64,000 nt of DNA from Podocnemis expansa (lineage: Eukaryota; Chordata; Testudines; Podocnemididae). Position 1 is the stretch's first letter. Each line of letters opens with the position of its first letter. Location of the stretch: assembly GCA_007922195.1 (NCBI GenBank), contig ML682232.1:1014003-1078002 (forward strand), given 5' to 3'. Below the pieces are notes generated by a model. The model was not told the DNA's origin, did not search any database, and saw only the letters and a list, made by a program, of their open reading frames with translations. Below are positions 21,290-33,408 of this stretch, piece after piece. The translations under genes were made by a program, and so were the position numbers.

Positions 21290-22210
21290 CTCATGTCTTG
21301 CTGTTCAAAATCAACAGAGAGGTGCTCCATCTCTGTCCTGCATTTTAGCAGAACATGTTCTCTCTTTGCCTCTCAGATATTACACAGGACACAACAGGCA
21401 GCTATTGGAATATTTTTCTCACTGACACCAACTCTACTGACTAAATATATACCTTCAATCTACAAAAGTTACATTCAACAATCATACTGTACCTGCAGAG
21501 CCAATGGCTGAGACTTTCCTTAATGCAGCTGAGGTGGCCAGCACACAGCTTCCCAAGCTAGAGGAACAAGGGACAAGTTGGATCCCTCAGAATTACTACT
21601 GGAATTCAAAGATGCCAACAGTAATCTGCCAGATGGGAAATAATGTCCCTACTTACAGGGTTCTGAACTGTCCTGGGGTCTTGAAAATGCAGTGTCATGC
21701 ACTTTCCTTGAACAGCCCACAATGACATTCGTGACACACCAGTGCTTGCATAAATGTACAAAAGTTGCCTCTTCTGTTGATGTACCAAGCAGCAAAGCAT
21801 GCTGATACCAAGATAAGCCTATGTGTGCCATCCATCACATCACTAGAGTTCTGATATCTCACTGTTACAGATCCATACACTACGCCCTGCGCACTGCCAA
21901 GAGCCATTAAGTCCTGCATCACAGAATACAATTAACAGTTCTTCACACTTTCATGACAACTCCAAAATGAGTTCCTCTGACCAGAAACATGCTGGTATAG
22001 CAAGCTTCTGAACTGTCATCACCATGTAATTCTCCATTGTCAAAGCAGTTCTCTCTCTGGTGCCCATGTGCTGGACAGTTAGAGTAAGAAGACCACATAT
22101 CCAAGCCTTTCATGTGCAAACTTCTACAGCCAATGCCCATCATCCAAATCCTGCATTACAGCATGATACCAATCAGTGCTCATTTCTCAGACCCAGACAC
22201 AATGCTCCAC
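21290..22210 (-). pseudogene. Harbinger DDE transposase pseudogene
   Basis: Three broken frames on the minus strand together follow a PIF/Harbinger nuclease. MDGTH (21821-21835) carries the first catalytic Asp. It is followed by WYINRRGNF and LQALV-like text, then KVHD-like text. LRDPTCPLF (about 21560-21590) carries the second Asp. SMIVECNFCRLK (about 21455-21490) carries the catalytic Glu in the VE-C-F-RLK pattern. The last recognisable part, near 21400, resembles the CCVLHNICE region. In-frame stops (for example after KESA near 21694) and frame changes rule out function. All three acidic residues remain readable. Upstream, text like VQKLAIPACFW fits the degenerate helix-turn-helix part. 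Confidence 0.75.
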
Positions 22211-22740
22211 TATCTGCAGCTGCTCCATGAATACTACTGAAAACAAACTGTTTTTCGCTGCATCCCTCAGAAAATTGCCCTCAAAGAAATTCCTCATGCT
22301 CCTCTCTACCATAGGTGGTCCACAACTACTCAGAATTACTTGCCCTTTACTTCCAGCTTTCATGAGAATACTGTACAGCTTTGCAGGCCATACGATTCCT
22401 GTGAAAGATGGGGATCCTGAGAAGTGCAATCGAGGTTTGTCCGATTTTAAAAAGAGTGCAAAAGTTACAGGACATGGATGGCATTATGGACTGGACAAAG
22501 TTCCATGTTAGAAACCACCTCCCAGAGATCCCTGGATGTGTCATATTTAACGCACAACACGTTGCAACCCTTTCCCAAAAGGCACGATGCCAGATGGCAT
22601 GCATGATGCATCTACCTGTGGTACACCACACTTTGCACTGGACACAAGCCCGCCTGGTGACTATTAGAAGCACTGACACAAGCACTCAAGCTTGTATGCA
22701 CCAAAGTGATACACAAACATCAGTGTAACTTGCACAGACC

Positions 22741-23925
22741 AATGTTTACAGTACAAAACAAGACCTCTGGGTTCTCTTTCATACCCACACATCTGATCAC
22801 AATAACCAGTTGGACCTCACACCACCACACAGTGCTAGTTTCTGGGTAGGCTCTATAAGGATTTGTTTTAGGTGTTTCTACTTAGTTATCTTTTACAATT
22901 CTCTTAATTGGAAGACTCATTTATACATCAGTTTGAGTGACTCTGTAAAAAGGTTTCACCAAGCTCAGAACACTACAATTGAGGAATACTTATTATATAG
23001 CACTGGAAAATATCCATTCTTCACATTGTAAGGCCTGTTTAAACCAGTGCAACGTCCTGCCAGGAAATTTCTGCAACCAAAGCCTCTTGAAAACTGTAAG
23101 TAACCTTACACAGAAATACATTCCAATTGATGTCACACAGACCGCTCCACACACAAAATCTACAAAATGTTTTGCAACTTGTGATGTTACATGGAAGCCC
23201 CCAAAAGGCAAAGATGAGATTCACTAGCCCTCCAAACTCACAGCTGGGGGGGGGGGGGGCTTGCAAATCATGAATTCACAAATGATCACCTCCATGAAAC
23301 TTCTGGTTCAGACTAGAAAGAATAATTTAACACTGCAGCAACTGTGGAAAAAAAATTAAGTCATTGGGCTATTTGAGGTGTTTAAGAATATAGGGTATGT
23401 ATTGTTTCAGCTACACTGAAGTCTTTTTCCTCCTGCTGTCACCATGTATTTATCAAACTACTTACCAGAACAAAAGGAATAGTATTCCTTGCTTTAGTTC
23501 TGCATCTTAAGCTTTCCTTCAAGCCACATCAACATAATAAAAATCAGATTTCAACTCTTATTAGCTATATATTGGTAAATTAAATAGTTAATCAACCAAC
23601 TATATTCCTCGGTTCCAAGGGAAAAGGACTCTTAAAAGCCTTATGTGCCAAGCGGCTTCTCTCATTTTTAGAGACCAGTGACAAGCTTTTGTAAGACATA
23701 CAAGACAATGCACTGAGTAAACACCTAAATGTACTTTTTCTAAAAACTAAAAATGCAGCTTAGAAGAGCATAAATTTACTATTACTGATACATAACCATT
23801 CAGGAATCTAGCTGGTTGTCAGTGACTGTATTAGAGAAATGAAAATCTTATTCTGCCTTTTGGAAAACTCTCAAAACACTAATCTAAATATACTCACCAT
23901 TAGCTACTTTTTAAGCCTAGGAATA
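22741..23925. other. unassigned non-coding sequence
   Basis: No gene is recognised. A G13 run lies at about 23246-23259. Confidence 0.5.
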
Positions 23926-23929
23926 CAAG

Positions 23930-24000
23930 ATAAAATCCTGGCCCCTATAAAGTCAATGGCAAAGCTCCCATGGACATCAGTGGGGTTAAGATTCCACCCA
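23930..24000. repeat. short palindromic interspersed repeat
   Basis: CCCCTATAAAGTCAATGG and CCATGGACATCAGTGGGG are imperfect inverted repeats, matching at about 14 of 18 positions. The phrases AAGTCAATGG and CATCAGTGGGG are typical of an old palindromic repeat common in sauropsid genomes. The family is recognised from memory only. Confidence 0.5.
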
Positions 24001-24244
24001 CACTTTTGTTTTCATTTGTGTGAGAGGAGCAGAACTTAGGTCACTGTCTTCCCTGACAATCATATTTTTCATTGTCTTTCAAAAACCAAAAGGTATCCAA
24101 TGAACAGTGGGCAGGGAGGGATGCTTAAGCCCCACCTGTTTTGTGGGGAAAATGAACAGACTCCATCCACCAAGATAAAAAGCTGGAATTCTCATTAGTG
24201 GGAATTCTGACCTTTCTTTCCCCAAAATGTGGTAGAACTACTCA

Positions 24245-24460
24245 GGTGACAGTATCCAAAAGGGATAGCTGTGTTAGTCTAGTTCCATAAAAACAAACAA
24301 GGAGTCCTGTGCCATTTAAAAGACTAATAAATTTCTTTACTGAATAAGCTTTCATAGGAGAAAATCTTCAAAGCGTCTGACAAAGTGGGATTTTCTCCTT
24401 CGAAAGCTCATGCAATAAAGAAATTTGTTAGTCTTAAGTGCCACAGGGCTCCTCATTTAT
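24245..24460. mobile_element. inverted pair of Penelope-family tails (palindrome)
   Basis: A minus-oriented tail (GGAGTCCTGTGCCATTTAAA ... GGAGAAAATC, about 24300-24366) is followed after about 20 bases by a plus-oriented tail (GATTTTCTCCTTCGAAAGCT ... GCCACAGGGCTCC, about 24390-24453). The arms are about 64 bp long and differ at several positions. Further left, AGCTGTGTTAGTCTAGTTCC extends the minus-oriented tail. The same layout recurs at 59.4 kb. Confidence 0.75.
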
Positions 24461-27400
24461 ATTAGTACACATTCAAAAAAAAAAAAAAAAGTTTCTTCAC
24501 CACAAGGCCCAATCTCATAGAAAGAGAGAAAGCAGCTAACTACAGCAACATTAAAATAGGCAACATGCACAGCTATTACTGTTGTTTGACCCCAGGGTAT
24601 GACGCAACTTTTTTCTTGAGATCCATGTTATACTTTCACCTTGCTTCTAAATGGAATTCAGTGTAAATGATAGCTGGCAAAGGTGTAAATATTAATGTTA
24701 TTGGCTTTTCCATGACCGCATTTGGACCTTTCAATTTTACAGATATTCAAAATCAAAAGACATCCTTATGGCTCAGCAAGTCTGAACTTCAGTTACACCA
24801 AGAAAAATATTCAGATAGCTTAGCTTCATTAAGAGCTCCAGCAAGGGGGGAGGGGGAACAAGACACAAAACTTCATTATTAACCATAAACACTCATGCGC
24901 AATTTAGTTATAAGTGAGACTGATAAAAGTGTGTTCCTGAGTTTAAAAAAAATAATTACAATAAATGTTAACTGACAAATTAAAGAAAAATTGAAACTTT
25001 CACTCCATATTTTTAATTTTAAATTTTGATAATTTTCTAAAAAATTTCTTCAGGAAAAAACTTGGACTACAACCCTCGAAACCTCTACTAACTAGATACT
25101 TAACAGCTCTAAATTCATCAGAGCCTTTACAAAAATTTATTTTATATTATGTCAAACTTTGCAATGAGGTACTAAATATAGTAGTTTGACAAAACACAAA
25201 AAAACATCACATATCTTTTATCTATGCTAAATATAAAACTAAGATTTTAACTTCAGCCAAGCAAAAAAATGGGGGGGGAGATATCCAAGAAGTGTATGCA
25301 ATTTCAACTGTGACGTTTAAATATCAAAAATGCCTCAATATTTTGGACAGTGAGAAATTTTAAATTCAATATGTGGACAAACATGTATATTTGACCAGAT
25401 TATTTCAGGACAAAAAGTTCCAAGTAAAGTGATTTGCTCTGCCTTCAGCATAGTGTCTCTAAAACTGAAAATGACAGAGCACTTTCAAGGACAAAAAGGT
25501 AGCCCTTCAGTTACAACCCTGCCCTGAGACTAGCTGGTTAAATCTACACACAGTGGCAAATACTGGATTCAGTCCTGCAGTCTTCAGACAAAATTCCCAA
25601 CGAAATTCATAAGAGTTTGCAGGAATATGAACTTAAATATGTTTTGACCTAATTTTTTTTCAGTGAACCTTCTTTAACCCAAACAATTATACCACTTTAT
25701 TTTGATACAATTTTGTGTGTGTGTTTTTTTTTTAATTCTTCCAAGAAGTGGACAAAAATTTTATTTGGAAATATTAATGTTGACAGTGCTCATTACAGTT
25801 CTGCTATTAACTGGAAAGACTAAGAAAAATTAAAATGTAAATACCTATTAGGCACTTATTTAAAAAGCGAAGTTCAACATGAACAAGTGTAATGATTCTT
25901 TCCCATTTATTTTGGTGCACAGCGACAAGACACACATTTAGTTCACACATACAGAACAGTATGCACACAAACAAATATATGAAGTAAAAAAACTATGGAA
26001 CTTCTTAAGAGTTGTTCGTTCGTCTGTAAATACTATAAAATTTTTCAAAGTTAAGTACTGTCATTTCACTGAATTTAAAAGCTACCTGTTGTCCACCATT
26101 TGGTTTACCGATACTCCAGTTCTTATTTTTCAAAATAACTAACTACTAGAACATGCAAATCTGTCTGATAGCACCTTCACATCACCACCCACATTAGCCA
26201 AAACTTTTAACTTCCCCTCTACTAAGTTTTTAATCTATACCTGAGATATCTTACTTGCTCATTTCAAACTCTTTGACCTCCTCAACTCTTCACATACTCC
26301 AAAATAAGTAAATACACACATCTTTTCAAGACAAACTCAATCAAGCATCTCATCATTCAAACAATTCCGCAGAAGGACCCACTATGCAATTATCCTTGCT
26401 GTGTCAACAGTCTGGGATTTACTACATCCCACTTCACAGAAGAGGAATCTCTCAACCCCCCTCCAGGCTCTCTTCAGTACTTTAATACACTGACTACTTA
26501 CACAAACTGTTGCCCCTGTTGGGACAGGAACTTTCTCCACAGATCCTATTATCTGAAAAGTTTTCCATTTCCTTTTACCTTATCTTCTCTTCACATGGTT
26601 TCAAGTCTCTTCTAGTGAAATATTCTCCTCCCTTACTTCACTATCAATTTCACTTTTCTTTGGTCAAGGTTCACATTCTGTAGTATGGATGTTACAAATG
26701 ACTTGTATACAACTTACAGAAAAGATGTTATGCAAAATGAAGCTTATTCTAATAAGAAGTTTTAAATACTTCAGAAATAACAGGGTTCTAACACGTGTTC
26801 TCACAAATTCAGAACAGCTTTAAGTGACTTTTCAAAAAAAAAAAAATAAAAAAGTTAGAAACCACTTATCCTTCCTTTCAGTTCATATGTTAACTTTCAA
26901 CAGTTTTAGAGTAAGTTTAGAGGCCTACTGGAGGTTGGAGAGGACTTACCCTAAAACATCTACAGTAGCATAGTGGCAATTCTAGTATGAGCCAAAAACT
27001 GTTATGAGCAATGACTTTCACCTCTCCCCGCCCCTACAAGTTAACTAGTTTATGTAATTTGATTTTGCAGTCTCAATATTTAAAATCTTTATCAGGTAAA
27101 GTCAATAATTTTCTTTTCCAAATTAAGTACAGAGTTGTGTAGTAACAGAAATCTGTAGCCAAGTCACTGGCTTCAGAAACATTAGCAAAATACTGCCACA
27201 ATTTAAGCAAGATCACAGTCAACCGATACTGATTTAATAAACTTCTTGGATTATAAAAGCTATTCAAAAACATCATACAATACCAGTTTAGAGCACATAA
27301 ATGTTGACAGTTGCAAATAAAAGTAGGAAAATCACAGTGAAGTTCAGTAAAGACTGTCAAAGCAATGTAGGACTCCGTGGTATTCCTACTGATAAAAAGG

Positions 27401-28194
27401 ACCCAATCAGAAAAATCAAGGTGCCATTTAGAGAAACTCCTGACCAAATTTTCTTAGCCACCCCTAACTCAACAGCAGGAACAGAAAGGCTCCAATCAGA
27501 CACAAAGCATCATCAAAACCAAACCAAAGCAAAAAAATGTCACATAACTTTTACAGAACCAACCTCATTAGCATTAGGGCCCTGCAAAGCAGGTGAGTTA
27601 ATAAAGGACATATGTTGGAAAGTTCTCTCAATTTCTGGCAATAATATTATCAAGACCCACAAAACCTTTAAAGAACATCACTAAGTCTACTTCAAAGCAC
27701 TCACACTGCTGAGGATCATTTATCAAATATGACATGACATGTTGAGAATAAACTTGAAACCCTGTAGCTTAGAACTTAAGTTTAGTTCTGTATCCAGGTT
27801 TTTAAGTTATGCCATAATGCAGTTCTCCTTTCAGTTTTTCCCCCCATTTAATTCAATTTTTTTTACTATACACTTAATCATCGAGCAAGTACAAAATATT
27901 TCATACCCAAAGTTTGACTAAGAACTTCACAGGGAAAGAAATCACCTTTCTGCCCTGAGAAGCTGACAGTTAAATAGAAATGTTCACATGAATGAGTGTA
28001 ACAGAGGGAAGATGCAATGTACATGGGTTCAAAACCTTGAGTTTGCTTCTAGAATGCAAAAAATATCACTGTAAGCTCCATGTAAGGATGAGTTTTTAAA
28101 AGTCTTCTTAATGGAGGTTATTTTTGTATTTGCCACTAAATGTTCATATATGCCACAGTGTTTTAGAAACAATCCTTCCGTTTCCTTTATTATA
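24461..28194. other. long A+T-rich unassigned stretch
   Basis: There is an A17 run at 24474-24490 and several T and A runs (25727-25734, 26837-26848). Stops are frequent in all frames. A 124-codon minus frame (27073-27447) has no domain. Nothing else is seen. Confidence 0.5.
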
Positions 28195-28202
28195 ATGTAC
28201 AC

Positions 28203-28402
28203 CAGGGGTGGGGCAGGCTGGCATGTGGTCTGGACCCTGCGGAGCTACAGCTACACACCCACCACGCCCTGCCCCCTGGGCCAGAACACCACTGTGGGGC
28301 CCAGCAAACGGTGGGACATGGGGTGATAGCCCAGCTCCTGGGGATGGCCTTGGCCCCACCCTCTCTGGCCTCGCACCTATTTTGGGGGCAGCAAGGCCCC
28401 TG
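28203..28402. mobile_element. 200-bp hAT MITE with perfect 8-bp target duplication
   Basis: It begins CAGGGGTGGGGCAGGC and ends GCAAGGCCCCTG, so the outer six bases are inverted repeats. The flanks atgtacac (28195-28202) and atgtacac (28403-28410) are identical. The interior is G+C-rich and encodes nothing. Confidence 0.87.
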
Positions 28403-28476
28403 ATGTACACTGCACAACATTAGCCAAAAGACATCATCTGTCAGTCAACCATGTCACTCCAAGAAAGTCCCTAAAC

Positions 28477-28732
28477 CAGGGGTCTGCAACCTGTGGCTCC
28501 AGAGCCACCTGTGATTCTTTGGCTGCCTCCTACAGGCTCCAGGCCCCCTACCACCACCAACACTCCTAGTTCCAGGCTTCCCCCATCCCACCCGAACTCC
28601 TCCCACACTCCCACCAGGGACCGCTCAGCCCTGTCCAAAAGGAGACTACATGTATTATGGCTCTCAAAATACTTGGTTATTGAAGGAATTTTTTTAAAAT
28701 GGCTCTTCATATATTTTAGGTTGCCAGCCCCA
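28477..28732. mobile_element. 256-bp hAT MITE (CAGGGGTCTGCAACC family)
   Basis: The left end is CAGGGGTCTGCAACCTGTGG. The right end GGTTGCCAGCCCCA is its damaged reverse complement. The flanks ccctaaac (28469-28476) and ctctaaac (28733-28740) match at 7 of 8 positions. GTGGCTCCAGAGCC and CTCTTCATATATTTTAGGTT fit a widespread hAT group. It starts only 75 bp beyond a different hAT element. Confidence 0.83.
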
Positions 28733-28740
28733 CTCTAAAC

Positions 28741-30720
28741 AGATACATCCCAATCTGAAAGAATGCAGACATTCAAGAACATGTAGGATCTATTTCTTCC
28801 AACAGGCTAACATAGCTGATGGAGATCCAAGCTTAAAATGCTGTACCTTTAAGTTGAAAAACACCTATTAGCACAGTATTGCCCCTACTGTACCTGGGCC
28901 TTACAGGTACTACTCAAACTTAAATAATAATAAGGGTACTTTTAGAGTAGAGTAAAAGTGACTCTAAAAGTAGACTATCAAGCACTGACAAATTAACTTC
29001 AGCTGTTTTACTGTAACTGCTTTTTAAAAAATTTTTTTTACTATATTATAAACACTTGGTCACTTGTTCAAAAATATTTAAATTGACTTTTGTGTCAAAG
29101 TAGAAGTTTAGTTTAGTTTAACTATGAATTAATACCACTTAGTTCAAGTACAGTTAGCTTAAAAGACTGACTAGTTTTAAAGTTGATTTTAAGGACAATT
29201 AGTTAAATATCCTTTACTGCAATACACTTGCTTCTCCTCTCCTTACTAATTGATGGGTTTACAAGCCCACTTTCCTACCTCTTAAAAAAATTCCCACATA
29301 GCAAAAAGTACTGCACCCAAGTAAAAAGGAAAATTTATACACTGTGCCTGTAGAAAAAGCTAACACATACACAACATGTTGACAAATGCAAGAAACCAAA
29401 AATATTTCTCCAATATATTTCAGTTACAGAAATCTTACGTTTGACATGCAATACTAATAAGGAAAATGTTTCCAAAAGAAGTGTATTTTGTAAGTTAACA
29501 GAATGCCTTTAAATATGCTGGGCTGCTGACACAGACAGATAGGAACTGTACCCTAACCCTAACCCTTCACATCATGAGCAGTGGGAGAGACTGGCTACTC
29601 TTCCCATGTGCTCTAGCAAAAGCACAAACCAAACAAACAAAATCCACAGCCACCATACCCTGGGAGTTCTCCTTGGATAGGCAGCAAAAGGACCATGGAA
29701 AGAGACTCCTGTGGTCCAAGAAGGCATTTATTCAAGAGCAGAATATTTAACCATCAAGAAAAGAAGAGAAAAATAAATGAAATAAGGATAGAATGAACAG
29801 GAAAAGCACAATAAGAAGGGAATGGAAAAAATCAAATGGCAACAAGAAGTATATGTACATCATTACATGACTGTTTTCAAGTCAAATTTATTTTACAACA
29901 ATCGGTGTGTGTATATGATATATACAAACATAAATGCATGCATGCACAAACACACACAAGTTAATCTTTCCCCCATATATCAGTTTCAGGTAAATCTTCC
30001 CGGAATGGCATATGATAAACACAGCAGTCTTAGAATATGCACATGCACTGTCATGCAGCAACTCCAACACAGAAATGCTTCCACTATTTTACAGCCATCT
30101 GCCAACTGGGGAGAGCTGCTACTGTTTCTGGCCTTCTTTGCTACAAATGCCCAATGGAGCCTATCGCCGCTTATTCCTGTACTCCTTTCCAAAAGAGAAG
30201 AGGGAGAAGGCAAAGCAGAACCACCTTACTGTCTTCACTGAAACATGGAAAACATATTTCAGCCTCCGCCTAAACTTTAATAGAAATGTGGATATGAAGG
30301 CAACCTAGAAGACTTATTATAGGTACAGAAGATTTTGACTATTAACAAATGTATAAATGGTATGCCCCAAAACAGAGGCATGGCATAAACAGCAGTAAAA
30401 TTATAACATGGCTTCTAGAAGCAAGATCAATACAATTTATCAGCCCTACTAGTAAGTAGAAGGATCTTGCGGATATTGAACAAAATAAAATTCACATTTA
30501 GGATGATGTTATATGAAACAGAGCCAGTTTGATGAAGTTCTATGTAAAAAATTGAATTCTGCTTTTACTAACAATTATCCCAGAATGCTGACTAGTTCTG
30601 TATAGCTCATATACAAAAGAATTATGCAGCTTACACTGTGTCTTTCAGACAGTCCCTCTATGTGTACTTGGGCAGGGATGACAACCAATAGCAACCAGAT
30701 TTCATACAAAACAATTAAGT
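28741..30720. other. unassigned non-coding sequence
   Basis: No gene is recognised. A short telomere-like motif (CCCTAACCCTAACCC) lies at 29551-29565. The 139-codon frame at 29822-30241 has no domain. Confidence 0.5.
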
Positions 30721-32570
30721 GTAGAATCACAGAAATACACGGCTGAAAGGGATCTCAAGAAGTCAGTAAATCCAAACCCCTTGGTGAAGCAGATCTGAGC
30801 AAACCTAGAGCATCACTGACAGGTATCTATCCAACCTGTTTTTCAAAAATTCCAATGATGAGAATTGAACAACCTCCCTTGGAAGCCTATTCTAATTCTT
30901 AACTATCCTTAAAGTTAAATCTCCCATGCTGAAGAAGCCCATTATTTCTTATGCTACCTTTAACAGACAGGGAGAACAAGTGAACACCATTCTCTTTGTA
31001 ACAGCTTTTTACATACGTGAGGACTTATCAGGTCCCACCTCAGTTTTGTTATCAGTTTTCTTTAACCTCTCCTCATAGAAGGATTTATAAAATCTGACCT
31101 ATCATTTCTGCTGCTCTCCTCTAAACTCTCTTTCCAGTTTGTCCACATCTTTCCTGAAGTGTGGCAATGAAAAATGGCCACAGCAGTCCAGCCGAGATTT
31201 CAGTGCCAAGAGAAGTGGGACAATTACCTCCCATGTCTCACATACTACTCTCCTGTTAATACACATTGACTCGTTCCATTTGTGATCTGCTGCAACTGAC
31301 AGATTCTTCCAACAGTACTACCACCTGAAACTCCCCATCTCGTAGTTGTACAATTCATTTTTTCTTAAGTGAAGTAATTTATACTGTCTTCACTGAATTT
31401 CAACTTGTTACATTCAAAACAACTAATTTGTAAAAGTTGTTTTGAACTCTAATTCTGTTGTCCTGTGTGCTTGCAAACCCTCCCAAGCCTTGTGTCGTCC
31501 GCAAATATTATGAGCATACTGCCTACTCTATTATTCCAATCATGAATGAAAATACTGAGTAGTATTGACCTCTATAGAACCGCAATAGATAAGCCCTCCC
31601 AGCTTGTACCCACCTTATGGTTATTCCATCTAGACTACATCTGCTTGGTTTGTTTATGAGAACATGATGCAGAATGGTCAAAAGCCTTACTAAAAATCAA
31701 GGTATCACCAACACTGCTTCGCCCTATCCACTAGGACAGCAACTGTATAAAAGAAGAAAATTAAACTAGTTTGGTATGATTTGGTATGGTTCTTGACCCT
31801 CAGTGTTTACAAACTGGTTGCTAACAAGTTGTTCTAGTATCTTTTCAGATATCCAGGTTAGGCTGAGTAGTCTGATTCCCACAGGCTCTTTGCTCCCCTT
31901 TTTATAGCGAGTTGTTATGTTTGTTATTCTCCAGTCTTCTGGGACCTCACTCACCTATCCTCCAGAAAAATCTAAAAGATAATTGCTAACAGCTCCAAGA
32001 CAACTGTAGCTAATTCCTTAAGTACATTAAAATTAATTTCATCAGGCCCTGCTGACTTGAAAACACCCAACTTATCTATGTATTCTTTAACTCAGGGGTC
32101 TCAAACACATGGCCTGCAGCCTACATGTGGCCCCTAAAGCTATTTCCTGTGGCCCACAATGACACCAATGTTACTGATATTTGAAATATCATGATATGAA
32201 AAGGTTTCAGTGGTGCGGCCCTTGGGCTAATGGACTAGTCCTCATGCAGCCCTCACGGTGAGTTCAAGACCCCCTGCTTTAACCCGTTCTTTCCCTATTT
32301 TGGTTTGCACTCCTTCTGTCATGTGTTACTCTTGTTCAGTATCCGGTCACTATTTCAGTAAGGCCCAAAGTAAAACAGGCATTAAGTATCTCAGCTTTCT
32401 AGATGTCCTCAGTTCTCCCTCCATCTTTAAGTAGAAGACCAACACAGCCTTTCATCTTTTAAAGAAGCTCTTCTTATTGCCATCTATATTCCTTGCTAAA
32501 TATAACTAATCTTGAGGCTCAGCCTTTCTGATTTTGCTCCTACATGCTTGTGCTCGTGATGAAAGTTCTT
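30721..32570 (-). mobile_element. CR1 LINE, old 5'-truncated copy with nested hAT
   Basis: The 3' end at 30722 (AGAATCACAGAAATACACGG, antisense) and successive segments follow the turtle-type CR1 consensus in order. They include the AACAACCTCCCTTGGAAGCC block, the CTAATCTTTC-type distal region, and the reverse transcriptase. The piece reading VPEDWRITNITTRYKKGS lies at 31910-31965. The homology continues to about 32570, where it enters the region upstream of the reverse transcriptase. Many indels and stops show an old, dead copy. A hAT MITE interrupts it at 32093-32276. Confidence 0.9.
32093..32276. mobile_element. 184-bp hAT MITE (CAGGGGTCTCAAAC family), copy 2
   Basis: It begins CAGGGGTCTCAAACACATGG and ends GTTCAAGACCCCCTG. 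The flanks ctttaact (32085-32092) and ctttaacc (32277-32284) match at 7 of 8 positions. It is nested in the CR1 copy, whose homology resumes on both sides. Confidence 0.9.
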
Positions 32571-33400
32571 AAGTGGTTGGGGTTGACAGCTAACAAGATC
32601 ATAAAAAGTATGAATGCAGGCAAGTTCTCAATTCTGCAACGATATAAGAGACTAAGAGCTCAAGGGTAGGAGACAAGACAACACAGTGCATTTTGTTTTT
32701 CTGAGAGATCGATTTTAAAGTATCAAGGAGACAAATAAAAAGTAAGCAAAACACATTATGGAACTAACTTGTTAATTTGGGACACAAATACCCAACTGTT
32801 GTCCAAAAAGCCATAGGCAACCAAAGGAACTAAGCTCTGAATCAAGAGTTTTGACCCTTTAAAAAGAAAGCTTATCTGTCGTTAATTTACAGCTTTTACC
32901 TTAAGTATCCTTTTTAGGAAGTGCTTGCATTAATATTATTTACCTAATGCTACGATTAATGTAATAGAGTAATGGTTGTCCTAAAACATGTATTTATTTC
33001 TCTCTATCAATCCATCTTACTTTGGATATTTTTAAAGTCGAGTTGTCAAAAAAAGAAAAAAGCTCAGCATTCCAGAACAATGTCTCCAGGGGAAAAACAG
33101 CAGCCTATCATGACACACATTACCTCTGCCCTTAGTTCATCCATCTGCTACACTCTGAGGAATGCCACAGGGAAGCAAACATGCGGAGCACAGCTAATAA
33201 CAGCAATTCTGTCCATATTAGAAAATAATTATCACCCTTTCCCTATTAGGATCAGTGCTTCCAGGATTATAAGCAATCTGCCATTATTAAATGCAGTCTA
33301 GAATTTAACACTCAAAACAGTAACTCAGGTGTTTTAGTTGTTGTTTTTAAAAGCACTGATTAGGGCTCACACAAAATAAGAACAGTAAGTCTCTTTAAAT
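32571..33400. other. unassigned non-coding sequence
   Basis: No gene or repeat family is recognised. The 109-codon frame at 32972-33301 has no domain. Confidence 0.5.
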
Positions 33401-33408
33401 CTATAAAA

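Larger units (their letters stand above)
18420..22740 (-). mobile_element. decayed PIF/Harbinger DNA transposon (boundaries tentative)
   Basis: The left edge GGTCTGCACTATAGGGTTAG resembles the terminal repeat of reptile Harbinger elements. The right edge GCACAGACC at 22732-22740 is a possible degraded partner. A broken DDE transposase lies inside on the minus strand (about 21290-22210). The remainder (18430-21280) has no protein I recognise and includes a 30-bp minisatellite and a (TGGGA)n tract. That part may include later insertions. A 171-codon frame at 18763-19275 has no known domain. The 4.3-kb span suits a two-gene Harbinger, but the second (Myb-like) gene was not found. Confidence 0.5.

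Noticed and set aside
29551..29565. Interstitial telomere repeat
   Set aside because: Only about two and a half CCCTAA units; chance or trivial.
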